Positions 16,701 through 24,570 are shown, counted from the stretch's first letter. The stretch is DNA of 64,000 nt from Puia sp. (GCA_031292515.1 JARLGZ010000069.1:103703-167702), one strand, 5' to 3'. Numbers and translations are program-made. Notes: generated from the letters alone by a model not told the origin.

Positions 16701-18749
16701 TTTGGAGGCGGTGCGCATAATCTGGATGATTTGAAACAGCAGGGTCCAATCATTTGCTTTGAGCAATGCCAGGTTACCTTGTAAAAAGGTCTCACAATGT
16801 GGGGATGCCAGTACGGCGATCAGCGACTCAATATGCCAGAAAGGATCCAGCGTTGTGTCGGTGAGACTGGAGGTAAAAAAAGCAATCTTTCCTTTGTCCT
16901 GTTCTTTTAAAGCATGGGCCACCCACAGCCGGTAGGCCCGGCGCATGGATGGTTCGGTTCCCAATGCGGCAAAAAAGGCTGGTCCACCGCCGCTGGCTAC
17001 AAAAAGTTTGTCCGTATAGCGGGTCAGGGCCCAATCCTCCAGCACGTCGTGGGCGGGTGCATAAAGAGGTTTGTGCTGATACTGCAACAGAACGGTTTCT
17101 TTTTGGAGCGCATCCAGGGCCTCCGGATCCGGATTGGTGGGGGCTACATACTGCTGCATTTTGCGGGAGCGGACTACTGCGATATCCACAAAGGACTCCG
17201 ATCTGCGCATCGGTAACCCATGGTGGTCGCTATCGATAATATTTTCAACGATAGCGCTCCATAGTGCCTCTTGAAACTGTACCTCAGTAATATTGCTGTA
17301 GTCCCCCCCTGCTACCTGGATAGCCCGGTAGGCGAAGTCCAGGTATTTGGGAATGCGCACCAGCTGCTGAAGTTCTGTGTTTCGTACCGCAGGTATTAAG
17401 GCACGTACCGCCTGGCAGATCTGGTCCAGCTCAAGACCAGATAAGTAAGGGACCTCCTGTTCAACGTAGGTCGTGCTGGAAAAAAATTTAAGGTTGATCA
17501 CACTCAGCAAGCTTTTTCTGCAGGTGCCGATTAGCTTAATGGAAGGGTTGCGCTGCAGGGCTACCAGCAGTTGTTTAAAGGCCATGGCCTCATCTTCCAA
17601 AAGCCGCTCCATGCTGTCTACATAAATAACGGCATTGGGCAGTAACGCGAAGTGAGCAAAAATTTCTTTAATGTCTTGGGTGATGTTTTGCTTGTCAAAC
17701 CAATCCCGCAGCTGGCCGGTAAGCAGTTCGTCGGCTTTAAAGGCCAGCACGTACCCGTTGCCACGGGCCTGCAACTGGACGACCAGTGCTTTGGCCAGGG
17801 CACTTTTTCCGGCGCCGGCCTCTCCGGTGACAAGCAATACGGGGGAAGTAGCCAGCCTTAACGTTGCCTGATCGGTAAGGTCAGTGCGGTTGAGGTGAAA
17901 GGCCCCAATTTTATCGGTGATGGCCTCCAGCAGTTCCTGGGATCTGGCGCTGAGCCGCAGCAGGGTCTTTTGAGTGTTAGACAGGTAGGCCTTCTTGAGT
18001 TTTGCCATAATGGAGGTAGGCCTGGTATCCAGGGTGTATTCTCCGCCCTTAGAATTACTGTCCGCCAGTAGCACAAATACCTCATTACAGATACTGAGGG
18101 CCGAATGCTCGGTTTCTTTGGCAAGGCCTACCTGCATGAGCAGCCCTGCGCGGGTAATCGAGGCCGGCTGGTCCAAATCATAATCAAGCACTTCAAAGCA
18201 TTTAAAAAAGCGAAATAGATCTTCGTCGGTAAGCGCGGATGTGGTGGCCGAGATAATAGTTTTAAAGATGTCGTAGTAGGCTCTCTTAGCCGCGATACGG
18301 TTTACTTCATTTAAGAAATCTATCACCGTTGCTTTTGACTTGGCCCAAGATAAGACGGCCAGCAGGTGTTTTTTTACTTTCATGGGCAGACTCGCTGTTA
18401 CCAGGTAGACCCGGTCGGAGGCGGGTGTAAACAGCGCAGCATTATTAAAGTCCTTCCAGGCGGCCGTTACCACCTCCTTAAAGGTGTCATTATCGGCAGT
18501 AATGGTGACTTGGTGCTTTACCTGGAACAGCAGACGGCGCTGGGTGGTCTCATCTTCACAGTGCATCAGCACATCGTCGGTCTCATATCCAAGGGAGCCG
18601 GCTTGCTGGCGGAAATAGGTGATGTGGGAGTCGGGCAGGCCAGGCACTTGCCCACCCAGTAAAAAGGATATAAAATAGGCGGTTTGAATGCTGATTTCAA
18701 ACACAGTGCCTCCACCGCCTTGGGAAAATACATTGCTTTCCGTGCTCAT
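13707..18749 (-). CDS. giant nuclease-P-loop NTPase, Avs/STAND-like defence candidate
   Basis: 1680 residues. The N-terminal 120 residues look like a PD-(D/E)xK nuclease: E18 in the first helix (TVFEISIQTAYF), D58/D59 and Q76-V77-K78 (LLFQVKHQ), a pattern shared by Cap4- and Mrr-like effectors. A P-loop NTPase follows: Walker A GEAGAGKS (309-316), Walker B VIYVD (374-378) and a sensor-like LIGTCRK (about 406-412). The remaining 1200 residues are helical and fit a repeat-type sensor domain. Effector plus STAND-like NTPase plus long sensor is the plan of Avs (AVAST) proteins, which recognise phage proteins and then cut DNA. No specific Avs type is recognised. It stands alone on its strand. Confidence 0.7.
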   Translation of the reverse strand: MSTESNVFSQGGGGTVFEISIQTAYFISFLLGGQVPGLPDSHITYFRQQAGSLGYETDDVLMHCEDETTQRRLLFQVKHQVTITADNDTFKEVVTAAWKDFNNAALFTPASDRVYLVTASLPMKVKKHLLAVLSWAKSKATVIDFLNEVNRIAAKRAYYDIFKTIISATTSALTDEDLFRFFKCFEVLDYDLDQPASITRAGLLMQVGLAKETEHSALSICNEVFVLLADSNSKGGEYTLDTRPTSIMAKLKKAYLSNTQKTLLRLSARSQELLEAITDKIGAFHLNRTDLTDQATLRLATSPVLLVTGEAGAGKSALAKALVVQLQARGNGYVLAFKADELLTGQLRDWFDKQNITQDIKEIFAHFALLPNAVIYVDSMERLLEDEAMAFKQLLVALQRNPSIKLIGTCRKSLLSVINLKFFSSTTYVEQEVPYLSGLELDQICQAVRALIPAVRNTELQQLVRIPKYLDFAYRAIQVAGGDYSNITEVQFQEALWSAIVENIIDSDHHGLPMRRSESFVDIAVVRSRKMQQYVAPTNPDPEALDALQKETVLLQYQHKPLYAPAHDVLEDWALTRYTDKLFVASGGGPAFFAALGTEPSMRRAYRLWVAHALKEQDKGKIAFFTSSLTDTTLDPFWHIESLIAVLASPHCETFLQGNLALLKANDWTLLFQIIQIMRTASKVSGTYQNQKVFIPVGNGWAAIFKILFEDRASIPVKHHPTLLATLQEYKLAAFTSETLAVGTRHAGLLTQFFLGLFLAAPGRLSRRDDELKDFIYLLFAFAGGIPTELRAEFDRGPALAALDFTDENNDRLIRYGKVLPDLALKGPGTSQLARHLPDLVIALAQDQWYRKPRPALEGFEEQLAQMHERSDMDRTFRFGLSSHRHIEGTESALSTPIYWLLQYNTDLALNFVINLMDHATSHFRMHGKEVESVEDIPLTLPDGTTTMQAGSFSLWNLYRGQAGFGNPLLMSVLMALEKYLLDLGGAGDEETFQHVLEVLLTKSKTVATTAVASSAVMAYPHLAGPWVLPLLDQPSFYSWDISRYTQDLGNLFIIQDGSLDVKERIASHHLPHRKKFFAGLRGFVTHYWITVGTYNKEIAALIDRAMAAAAPADLQWKKTLEEIDGRRLTLGKEVEHEGKPAIEVHTDYSPEVQEMMDEQKVEQAKHEEQSAQVNQLKQAYEAKAGTSFEDWVKIYDQYKDITEFTVLRHAPGLLAATGVRDFWSQLNSEQRAWCIDRMESLATDFVLAGLTHNRIGLMNAMWDGSAVMETYASMLSMPALDLTPEQRSAIEETIFFAQVAYDEYNGTDYKKFIGALHQHFWPNYPQLATEMWYGALALGRKDGGFPDRRGFDTDEDYVQAVSRLLEDLFKKVRAGELCVDLKAIEFKEYHPWGLVRAINLIPDQDPPPDTRLFIGRAIATYLAKLIVPAGTRRDNLHEIEAPLQIKLARIFFESALGEGAALMEFFCKLAVSDAVVKAMQRDPENYNLYLFFYDTVKQTILEADQALTKDSVHNKTVAEKFQAAWKTLDKISTEINRVTYWTLLLLDIKWDEGHRHWPPIEGMESFFMKYLAEGTAIFPRSAINLLASIGDQTLLPDGLEILVGQLQGRDKASPITLYKNTKAEQLVHRLYDFHLEKIRQDPALMKAFRWLLDKLISEGSTDAYWINEFVISYHRKVQD

Positions 18750-18771
18750 CTTCAGGCATTTGGGATTAAAA

Positions 18772-18799
18772 CCAGCCGACCTGAATAAGGGTCGGCTGG
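18772..18799 (-). promoter_or_regulatory. leader hairpin before the giant NTPase
   Basis: CCAGCCGACC / GGTCGGCTGG is a perfect 10-bp stem with an 8-nt loop, 22 nt before the NTPase start. On the coding strand the stem runs into TTTTAAT, so it could attenuate transcription or hide the start region. Confidence 0.45.
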
Positions 18800-18957
18800 C
18801 AAGTCAAAATATTAGGGAATGCGAAGGTATAATAATTATTCTACCAGCTTTTTCTGAGCCGACATGGAAAAAGCAAAAGCAAAGTGGCTTTGAAAGGAGC
18901 CGCCGCCCTTCCTTAGCCGTATACATTGCAATCGGATATTTCCTTATCCGTTATGTA

Positions 18958-18984
18958 AAACGGGCGCCTCACTAGCGCCCGTTT
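18958..18984 (-). terminator. terminator after the TIGR02391 gene
   Basis: AAACGGGCGC / GCGCCCGTTT, a perfect 10-bp stem with a 7-nt loop. It lies 22 nt beyond the stop of the TIGR02391 gene and reads into TTTTACAT on the minus strand. It separates that gene from the NTPase. Confidence 0.7.
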
Positions 18985-19005
18985 GCTATCTTACCCCCGG
19001 GAACC

Positions 19006-19815
19006 TCAAGGCTTTGCTTTATCTAACTGTTTGTGGATGAACGAAATTACCGCCAATCGATCCAGAGCCTCCTCTTCCTGAACGACAAATTTCAGCTTCG
19101 GCGTATGGGCCGTTGGATTTCGCATCATTGAGAACATTCCCTTAACGATATTCGCCAACCCGATGTGTTCATTGCGATCGGTCTCTGTCGCCAAGCCATT
19201 GATTTTCAGCAAGGGGGCTTTGGTTGAGAATATCTCCTGCACCAAGTCACTCCCATCGGACGTTAACCCGGTCAGCTCCCTGAGGCGTTCGGCAATACTT
19301 TTGGTAGCTTCAAAGACAGAATGAAAATAGTTATCGAAAAGCAGTTCAGGTTTGCAATACAGCAGTATCGTCGGATGCGTACCCCGGGCTTCCAGCTTGT
19401 TCTTCAGACGGCTGGCCCGCTGTTCCGCCTGATCGATTGTCTCTGACCGCATCACCTCGCGATACTTTCCGGCGTCAGACAACTCATATCCAGCAAACGA
19501 CAGTATTTGATTGATTCTAAGCCTCCTATCTTCAAATACATCTTGGCGCCCCAGGTATTTTACCGGATCGAGTGCCTTTTGAATAAACTTCAGTATATGA
19601 TTGGAACACTGATGTTTATTCTGGAACTGTACAAATGAATTGAATAGGCGTTTCCACTTCGAATTCGTGGGATCGACATCAACCAAGTCACTGTCTAATA
19701 AGAGCTTGCCTATCTGAGCGCCAGTAAGCCCAGATGTTGTGTCCGCCAACACCAAGGAAATACTTTCAAGAACTCCGGCGGTCAGCGGCGGCCGCCTTGC
19801 GATTACGTTCGTCAT
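19006..19815 (-). CDS. TIGR02391-family HEPN-like protein (Ymh type)
   Basis: 269 residues. The C-terminal half matches the TIGR02391/Ymh family: helices from about 155, then the diagnostic RNPTAH at 232-237, an R-x4-H motif typical of HEPN ribonucleases. The N-terminal 110 residues (LTGAQIGKLLLDSDL) look like a small helical DNA- or partner-binding domain. Members sit in defence islands and restriction loci and are thought to act as RNA-cutting effectors. The gene stands alone with its own terminator and is upstream of the giant NTPase on the same strand. Function is inferred from the motif and context. Confidence 0.75.
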   Translation of the reverse strand: MTNVIARRPPLTAGVLESISLVLADTTSGLTGAQIGKLLLDSDLVDVDPTNSKWKRLFNSFVQFQNKHQCSNHILKFIQKALDPVKYLGRQDVFEDRRLRINQILSFAGYELSDAGKYREVMRSETIDQAEQRASRLKNKLEARGTHPTILLYCKPELLFDNYFHSVFEATKSIAERLRELTGLTSDGSDLVQEIFSTKAPLLKINGLATETDRNEHIGLANIVKGMFSMMRNPTAHTPKLKFVVQEEEALDRLAVISFIHKQLDKAKP

Positions 19816-20071
19816 AACAAATGTCTTTTGAATGCTTCAATATAAATATGTTCCATTACGCTCAATTTCATATTTTATCCTCTGCCGTTGACGGTTATCT
19901 TTTCAACAAATTGTGCACTGATCCCTGCTGTGCTAATGAATGTTTTTCCGGCTATCAGGCATGGCACCCGTGGAGTGGCCCTTATTGGGCTCAAGGCGGC
20001 CTGGAAAGGGTAGATTCATATTATATCTTGCGGGCGCATGCCATTTGGGCTTTTATGGAGTAAACATAGGC

Positions 20072-20110
20072 ATTGGTTCTCTGTTTGTAAATCGAGAACA
20101 GAGAACCAAT
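20072..20110. repeat. perfect 14-bp hairpin
   Basis: ATTGGTTCTCTGTT (20072-20085) and AACAGAGAACCAAT (20097-20110) are exact inverted copies around 11 nt. There is no T tract on either side, so it is not a standard terminator. It lies in the 485-bp gap between the TIGR02391 gene and the gene at 20301. Confidence 0.5.
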
Positions 20111-20169
20111 TGGATTTTAATTCAATAATTATATGTTGATAATCAAATTTTTAAACGTATGAAACTGTC

Positions 20170-20196
20170 TAAATCCTCTTTCGGCTGGTTTGAAAA
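20170..20196 (+). repeat. short relic of the structured repeat (left end)
   Basis: A 26-nt stretch starting AAATCCTC and ending GCTGGTTTGAAAA matches the left end of the repeat at 22807 in 23 of 26 positions. Only the first hairpin of the repeat is present here. Confidence 0.45.
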
Positions 20197-20300
20197 TATT
20201 ACATTTGGGCACGATTTTATTCCCTTCCTTTAAAAGCTTGCTTTGCTCGTTTTTTTGGTTCTTATATGGCAACAGGAACTTTCCTTATTTTCAAAGTAGA

Positions 20301-20957
20301 ATGATCATCATCGACACCGGCAATTCACTTCCAACATTGGCAGGCCTCAAGTTCCTGCTGCAACAGCACGCTTCGATCCAGTTTACCTACTCGACCATAT
20401 CCGACGAATACCTGTCGACCGTAACGTATGCCTTTCCCGACCATCATGTTAGCCATCGAGTGTGGGATAGGAACCTGGCGATCTACCCCAGCGTGGCCAG
20501 TGAAAAGATACTGCAAAAGAAGGCGGAACTATTACAATGCGCGGCGGCTTTCCGTGCGGACGCCCATCAATTGATGAAGCACATGGCGACAACCTTCGGC
20601 ATCGATCTGCAGACGCTCGATGGCTTACATGAATTAAAGTATAAGAAGAGTCAGAAGCAACGCGGAGCGACGAACGCCGAATGGAATTATTATCTTCATG
20701 GCGCTGAATGTCAGTTCACAAACTCTGCTACTGGCCAGATCGTAGAGATTATTATCATTACTAAACCGGAGTTTGGCTTCCTGGACAGCTACTTCTTCTA
20801 CCAGTATATGGCCACAACCCCACAGTTCAAGCCCTTGGCTGCTTACTTTGACAACGACCACCTCCAGATCGCGAAGGCCATCGACCTACTGGCCTGGGAA
20901 GGTGTGCTGACCCGGGTGAAAGAGTTGTCCATCGACCGTAATGTCATTGCCCTTTGA
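20301..20957 (+). CDS. hypothetical protein, possibly DUF6896-like
   Basis: 218 residues from the ATG at 20301; the frame opens at 20190, but the upstream part is rich in Phe/Leu and overlaps the repeat relic. The C-terminal half has a distinctive block HGAECQFTNSATGQ then VEI, PEFGFLDSYFF and YMATT, which reminds me of DUF6896-type domains; this is from memory and not certain. The N-terminal half is helical. No catalytic motif stands out. It may be an immunity-like or accessory protein. The next gene is 67 nt downstream in the same direction. Confidence 0.65.
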   Translation: MIIIDTGNSLPTLAGLKFLLQQHASIQFTYSTISDEYLSTVTYAFPDHHVSHRVWDRNLAIYPSVASEKILQKKAELLQCAAAFRADAHQLMKHMATTFGIDLQTLDGLHELKYKKSQKQRGATNAEWNYYLHGAECQFTNSATGQIVEIIIITKPEFGFLDSYFFYQYMATTPQFKPLAAYFDNDHLQIAKAIDLLAWEGVLTRVKELSIDRNVIAL

Positions 20958-21024
20958 CCTGCCTGGGTGCATACTTTATTCTGGGCAATGGTAAGGCTTA
21001 ATCTTTTTCTCAAAGAAATATATT

Positions 21025-22755
21025 ATGACGCTTAACAATTTTGAGCAACAGCTAAATAAAGTTCAACTTACTAAAGGTTTGGACTATTTCGAAAGCGGGT
21101 GCATCAGCGAACTGGAAGAATGGGAAACAGGTGTATGGAACGCTATAGTAGCCGGATCGAAAGATTATCACGTCAAAATAGCGTTGAAAAAAGGGACCAT
21201 CGAAAAAAGCTACTGCGATTGCCCGCATGACGCTGAATACTGTAAGCACATCATTGCAGTATTATATGCCATAAAAGAAGAGAGGGGTGTTCTTCCTGAT
21301 AAAACTAATATAAAATCAACATCCGCCAAAGGTATAGCTAAAAAACTCAAAGATGCCATTGGCGAGATGGTAAACAAAATTCCGGAAAAAGACCTTCGCC
21401 GGTTTGTCGTCGACCATGCGGAGACAGATTGCGAATTCAGGAACATGCTGGTGGCTCATTTTTCAAGCAGCTTTAGTGAAAGTGGTTCTCATCTATATGC
21501 CGAAATAATTAAGAATGCAGCAAGGACTGCCGGAGACCGGCATGGGTTTATCGACTATTACAATGCAGCCAAAGCAATCCAGCCCGTGTACCTGTTGCTA
21601 CAAAAAGCAGACACTGCTTTTGGGCAAGGGCACTATTCGGTCGTGGCAGATATCGCATTTGCCGTGATAGAAAACGTACATGATATGATGACCGGGATGG
21701 ATGACAGCAGCGGAAGCGCCGGCGATTGCATTAAAGACGGATTTGAGCTATTAGCCAGGCTCTGCCAGGCTGATATTCCTTTCGACCTGAAAGAACAAAT
21801 TTTCAAGGAAGCTGAAAGAGAAGCAAAAAATAAAAAATATGATTATGCCGGATTTGATGATTACTGGCTTGACATCCTGGTACATGCAGCATGCGACTCC
21901 AATAAACAACAGCAGTTGCTGCAATTGATTGACAAGATGCTGTCCGGCCTGGCCCGGGATGCTTCTGACTGGACAAAGGAGTTCAATACCAGGCGGTTGC
22001 TCGGGCACAAAATAAGCTTGCTGCGCCGAATGGACCGAAATGCCGAAGCTGATGCTTTGCGCCTCCGGCATTTGGATATAGATGATCTCAGAATGGAGCT
22101 TATCGAAGAAAAGTTGGAAAAAAAAGAATATAGCGCTGCCAGGCAGCTCATCGAGGAAGATATTGGGATGGCAACAAAAAAGGACCATCCGGGAACGGTT
22201 GTCGCCTACAAAGAGAGGTTACTTCGAATAGCCAGGGAACTTAAAGATATTACGTCTATCCGTTCCGTTGCGCGAGAACTCTATGCAGGCAGAAACATGG
22301 AATATTACAAGATCATAAAACAGACCTACAATGCACAGGAATGGCCTGCAATTGCAGAAGATCTGATAAAAGATCTTCAAAAGCTAAATAAACCAATTCC
22401 CGGTTTTCGGGGTACTATTAACGGGGAGGCGCTGGCGGCTGTTTTTATCGAAGAAGGATACTGGAACAGGCTGCTTGAACTTCTTCAACAAAATCCACGG
22501 CTGGAATTTATTGAAAGTTATTCAGGGCTGCTGACCGATAAATTTCCGGAAGAATTATTGCACGTTTATAAAGAAACCTTGATCAACTATGCGGAACAAA
22601 ATACCGGTCGTACTTACTATGTCACCATCCGGAAAGTATTAAAAAAAATGCAGGGATGGAATGGGGGGCAAGTAATGGTAAAACAATTGACAGACGAATT
22701 CATTCTTCGCTATAAAGCACGAAAAGCAATGATAGAAGAGCTCGGAAATCTATGA
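21025..22755 (+). CDS. SWIM zinc-finger protein
   Basis: 576 residues. A SWIM domain is seen at C64-x-C66-x6-C73-x-H75 (YCDCPHDAEYCKH), preceded by the short beta region (TGVWNAIVAGSKDYHV) usual before this finger. The remaining 480 residues are helical and TPR-like, with charged coiled-coil stretches (IEEKLEKKEYSAARQLIEED). SWIM fingers bind DNA or proteins; bacterial examples sometimes sit beside SNF2 helicases or AAA proteins, but none is adjacent here. It may be either island cargo or a host gene, since the tRNA-end repeat lies directly behind it. Confidence 0.75.
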   Translation: MTLNNFEQQLNKVQLTKGLDYFESGCISELEEWETGVWNAIVAGSKDYHVKIALKKGTIEKSYCDCPHDAEYCKHIIAVLYAIKEERGVLPDKTNIKSTSAKGIAKKLKDAIGEMVNKIPEKDLRRFVVDHAETDCEFRNMLVAHFSSSFSESGSHLYAEIIKNAARTAGDRHGFIDYYNAAKAIQPVYLLLQKADTAFGQGHYSVVADIAFAVIENVHDMMTGMDDSSGSAGDCIKDGFELLARLCQADIPFDLKEQIFKEAEREAKNKKYDYAGFDDYWLDILVHAACDSNKQQQLLQLIDKMLSGLARDASDWTKEFNTRRLLGHKISLLRRMDRNAEADALRLRHLDIDDLRMELIEEKLEKKEYSAARQLIEEDIGMATKKDHPGTVVAYKERLLRIARELKDITSIRSVARELYAGRNMEYYKIIKQTYNAQEWPAIAEDLIKDLQKLNKPIPGFRGTINGEALAAVFIEEGYWNRLLELLQQNPRLEFIESYSGLLTDKFPEELLHVYKETLINYAEQNTGRTYYVTIRKVLKKMQGWNGGQVMVKQLTDEFILRYKARKAMIEELGNL

Positions 22756-22806
22756 GCTTTCAATGCAATAAATTAACTATCAGCGATCTAAATGCATATA
22801 GCTGCT

Positions 22807-23032
22807 TCAAATCCTCCCTCAGCTGGTTTGAAAACTTTCCACCCTGGTTCACAAAGCCCCCGCGATAGCGGGGGTTTTGCATTCCGGGAGCGGGGCGAAC
22901 TCGTTCGCCTGAGCGGACGGGATGCAAAAACCCTGTACCGACGCAGTCGGTACGAAGGGCTTTGGGTAAGGCCACCATAAGAGGTTCATCGCAGGCGCTG
23001 GTAAGCGCCGGAGATAATCCTGACAAGGTCAC
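22807..23032 (+). repeat. structured repeat, copy 1, ending in tRNA-Arg 3' end (attR-like)
   Basis: 226 bp, 51 nt after the SWIM gene stop. Hairpins in order: TCAAATC/GGTTTGA; CCCCCGC-GATA-GCGGGGG (22857-22874); a long stem 22872-22886 with 22918-22933; its tip GGCGAA-CTCG-TTCGCC; GTACCGAC-GCA-GTCGGTAC (22935-22953); GGCGCT-GGTA-AGCGCC (22994-23009); then the 17-mer shared with tRNA-Arg at 23016-23032. The second and third stems share bases and exclude each other. Antisense frames through it (SGLSPALTSACDEP) are not convincing genes, because differences between copies follow base pairing. Confidence 0.75.
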
Positions 23033-23033
23033 G

Positions 23034-23068
23034 AAGCCTTCAAATCGCGGGATTTGAAGGCTTTTTTA
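23034..23068 (+). terminator. strong terminator directly after repeat copy 1
   Basis: AAGCCTTCAAATC / GATTTGAAGGCTT, 13-bp perfect stem with a GCGG loop and a following T tract. It starts 2 nt after the tRNA-Arg-like 3' end, exactly where the native tRNA terminator would lie before an insertion. The next 230 bp to 23301 hold nothing I recognise. Confidence 0.85.
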
Positions 23069-23301
23069 TTTTGTCTATTTTTTTACTCATCTTAAGGAGC
23101 TTACTATCAGGGCTTGACGGTTTGAAACCTATCGGGTGCACCTTAGAGAATTCAAACCATGCGCCGCAAGAGAGATTTTAATCAAAGGGAGCCAGGATAG
23201 GCTCTCCTTATAAGCAGCGCAATCTTATAAGAGGATTCCGCTTTACGGAGAAGAGTGCGATCACCAGAAAATCCTTTTGGATCATAAGCTCAAGAAAGTA
23301 A

Positions 23302-24090
23302 TTATTTGAGCGACCCACTGTCCACGGCCGATTTAGCGCCGTCGACACCCAGGATCTGCCCGCTTAAGAAGGGTGATTTGTCCGAGCCAAGGAAAACAAT
23401 GGCTTGTGCTACTTCTTCGGGTAAGCCAAGCCGCTTCATAGGAACTCCCCGGGTCAGCTGTTGTTTATTTTCGGCTGATCCGGCGAACCGTATCAGCATG
23501 CCTGTGTCAGTTGGGCCGGGGGCGACGGCGCTAACGCGAACGCCATGGGGAGCGCCTTCGAGAGCGGCAGCCTTAGTCAGTCCTTCTATCGCGTGTTTGC
23601 TGGCCACATAGATCGATGCGCCAGCGGCTGCCCGTTTGCCGAATGTCGATGAGATGTTGACGATGCTGCCGCTTTTTTGTTTCAACATGATCCTAAGCTC
23701 GTGTTTCATACTTAGAAGGGTACCAAGGACATTGGTATCGAAGGTGGCCTCGTAGCTTTCACGGGTCTGATCGACGATAGGGCCTGGTTTGCCTTCCGTT
23801 CCGGCATTGTTGACGGCGATATCCAGCCGTCCAAAACGGGAAACGATGCTGTCGATCAGCGCCTCGACCTCTTCTTCTTTGCTTACGTCGGCTTTGATGA
23901 AGGTGGCGGAGGCGCCCATGGCCTGCAATTCTTTGACGAGTTGCTGGCCGGCCTCTTCTTTTCTGCCGGAGACAACGACTTTCGAGCCTTCTTTGACGAA
24001 GGCGATGGCGGCCGCGCGGCCGATGCCTGTGAGCGCTCCGGTAATGAGAACGACACTTTCAGCGAGTGTCTTATTGTTTACAGTTGACAT
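23302..24090 (-). CDS. SDR family oxidoreductase
   Basis: 262 residues, a classical fabG-like SDR: TGALTGIG cofactor motif near residue 16, NNAG in the middle, catalytic Ser (VNISSTFG) and Y-x3-K (IYVASKHAIE), and a C-terminal SPFLSGQILGVDG. The substrate is unknown. Its start lies 3 nt after the stop of the DinB gene, so both are one operon read from the minus strand. The operon is preceded by one of three copies of a conserved operator-like motif and is probably controlled by the AraC regulator encoded next to it. Confidence 0.85.
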   Translation of the reverse strand: MSTVNNKTLAESVVLITGALTGIGRAAAIAFVKEGSKVVVSGRKEEAGQQLVKELQAMGASATFIKADVSKEEEVEALIDSIVSRFGRLDIAVNNAGTEGKPGPIVDQTRESYEATFDTNVLGTLLSMKHELRIMLKQKSGSIVNISSTFGKRAAAGASIYVASKHAIEGLTKAAALEGAPHGVRVSAVAPGPTDTGMLIRFAGSAENKQQLTRGVPMKRLGLPEEVAQAIVFLGSDKSPFLSGQILGVDGAKSAVDSGSLK

Positions 24091-24093
24091 AAA

Positions 24094-24570
24094 TTAATTT
24101 TTTAAAAGGTTTAATTGTCCCAGGTGATAGCCGGTATGGTTGGTGCGGCCAGTAAGCAAATTGAGCTTGTTGCGTTTCGGATCGAGCGCGAAATCTTCCG
24201 GCGACACTTTGGTATGACGGTCGAGCCATTGGCCCGGCGTCAACGTATCGAATTTTTCTTCCAGGTAATGATTTAGGTTATCCCATCGAGCTTTCAGCTC
24301 GGCAACCGGAGGAAAATCGTCATAATGCCAGGGCGTATTAGGTATAAAAAACCGATCCAGGTCAGGGTACAATTTGTCACCGAAACCGAGGAGTGGCAAC
24401 AATCCGTCATTCGTGGCGATGAGATGACCGAGGATATAGGTTGCTTTGTTACGACCCGGAGCGATCTCCTTGTCATAGAAGTCGTCGGCGTTCTTTTTAA
24501 AGTATTCGCTCACAGCGTTCGTTTGCGTCTTCCAGGCGTTCCGGAGGAGAGCGATGATCTGTTCTTCCAT
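24094..24570 (-). CDS. DinB-like domain protein
   Basis: 158 residues, four-helix DinB/YfiT fold. Metal-binding histidines expected for the family are present in HLIATND (helix 2) and HTGYHLGQLNLL (C-terminal helix). Such proteins are putative thiol-dependent S-transferases or stress-induced metalloenzymes. It is first in an operon with the SDR at 23302. About 56 nt upstream is the motif shared with two other starts in this cluster, and a GAGCTTTG box stands between motif and start. Confidence 0.8.
   Translation of the reverse strand: MEEQIIALLRNAWKTQTNAVSEYFKKNADDFYDKEIAPGRNKATYILGHLIATNDGLLPLLGFGDKLYPDLDRFFIPNTPWHYDDFPPVAELKARWDNLNHYLEEKFDTLTPGQWLDRHTKVSPEDFALDPKRNKLNLLTGRTNHTGYHLGQLNLLKN

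Larger units (their letters stand above)
2270..23032. mobile_element. probable integrative element in tRNA-Arg carrying defence genes
   Basis: The left edge is the tRNA-Arg gene, with a large serine recombinase reading into it; the right edge is an exact 17-bp copy of the tRNA 3' end followed by a strong terminator. The interval is 20.8 kb and holds a HEPN/nucleotidyltransferase gene, an AbiE-like pair, a Gabija-like pair, a nuclease/NTPase, a TIGR02391 gene and unknowns, but no conjugation or phage structural genes. Two further tRNA-end copies (27291, 31414) mean the right boundary could lie further out, or that several insertions have stacked. The last genes (20301-22755) may be host genes. 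Only the recombinase-tRNA junction is directly visible. Confidence 0.5.

Noticed and set aside
22760..23032. Minus-strand frames through the structured repeats (also 27169-27360 and 31201-31407) giving similar peptides
   Set aside because: The likeness comes from the DNA repeat. Substitutions between copies keep hairpin pairing rather than codons, and each frame ends differently outside the repeat.
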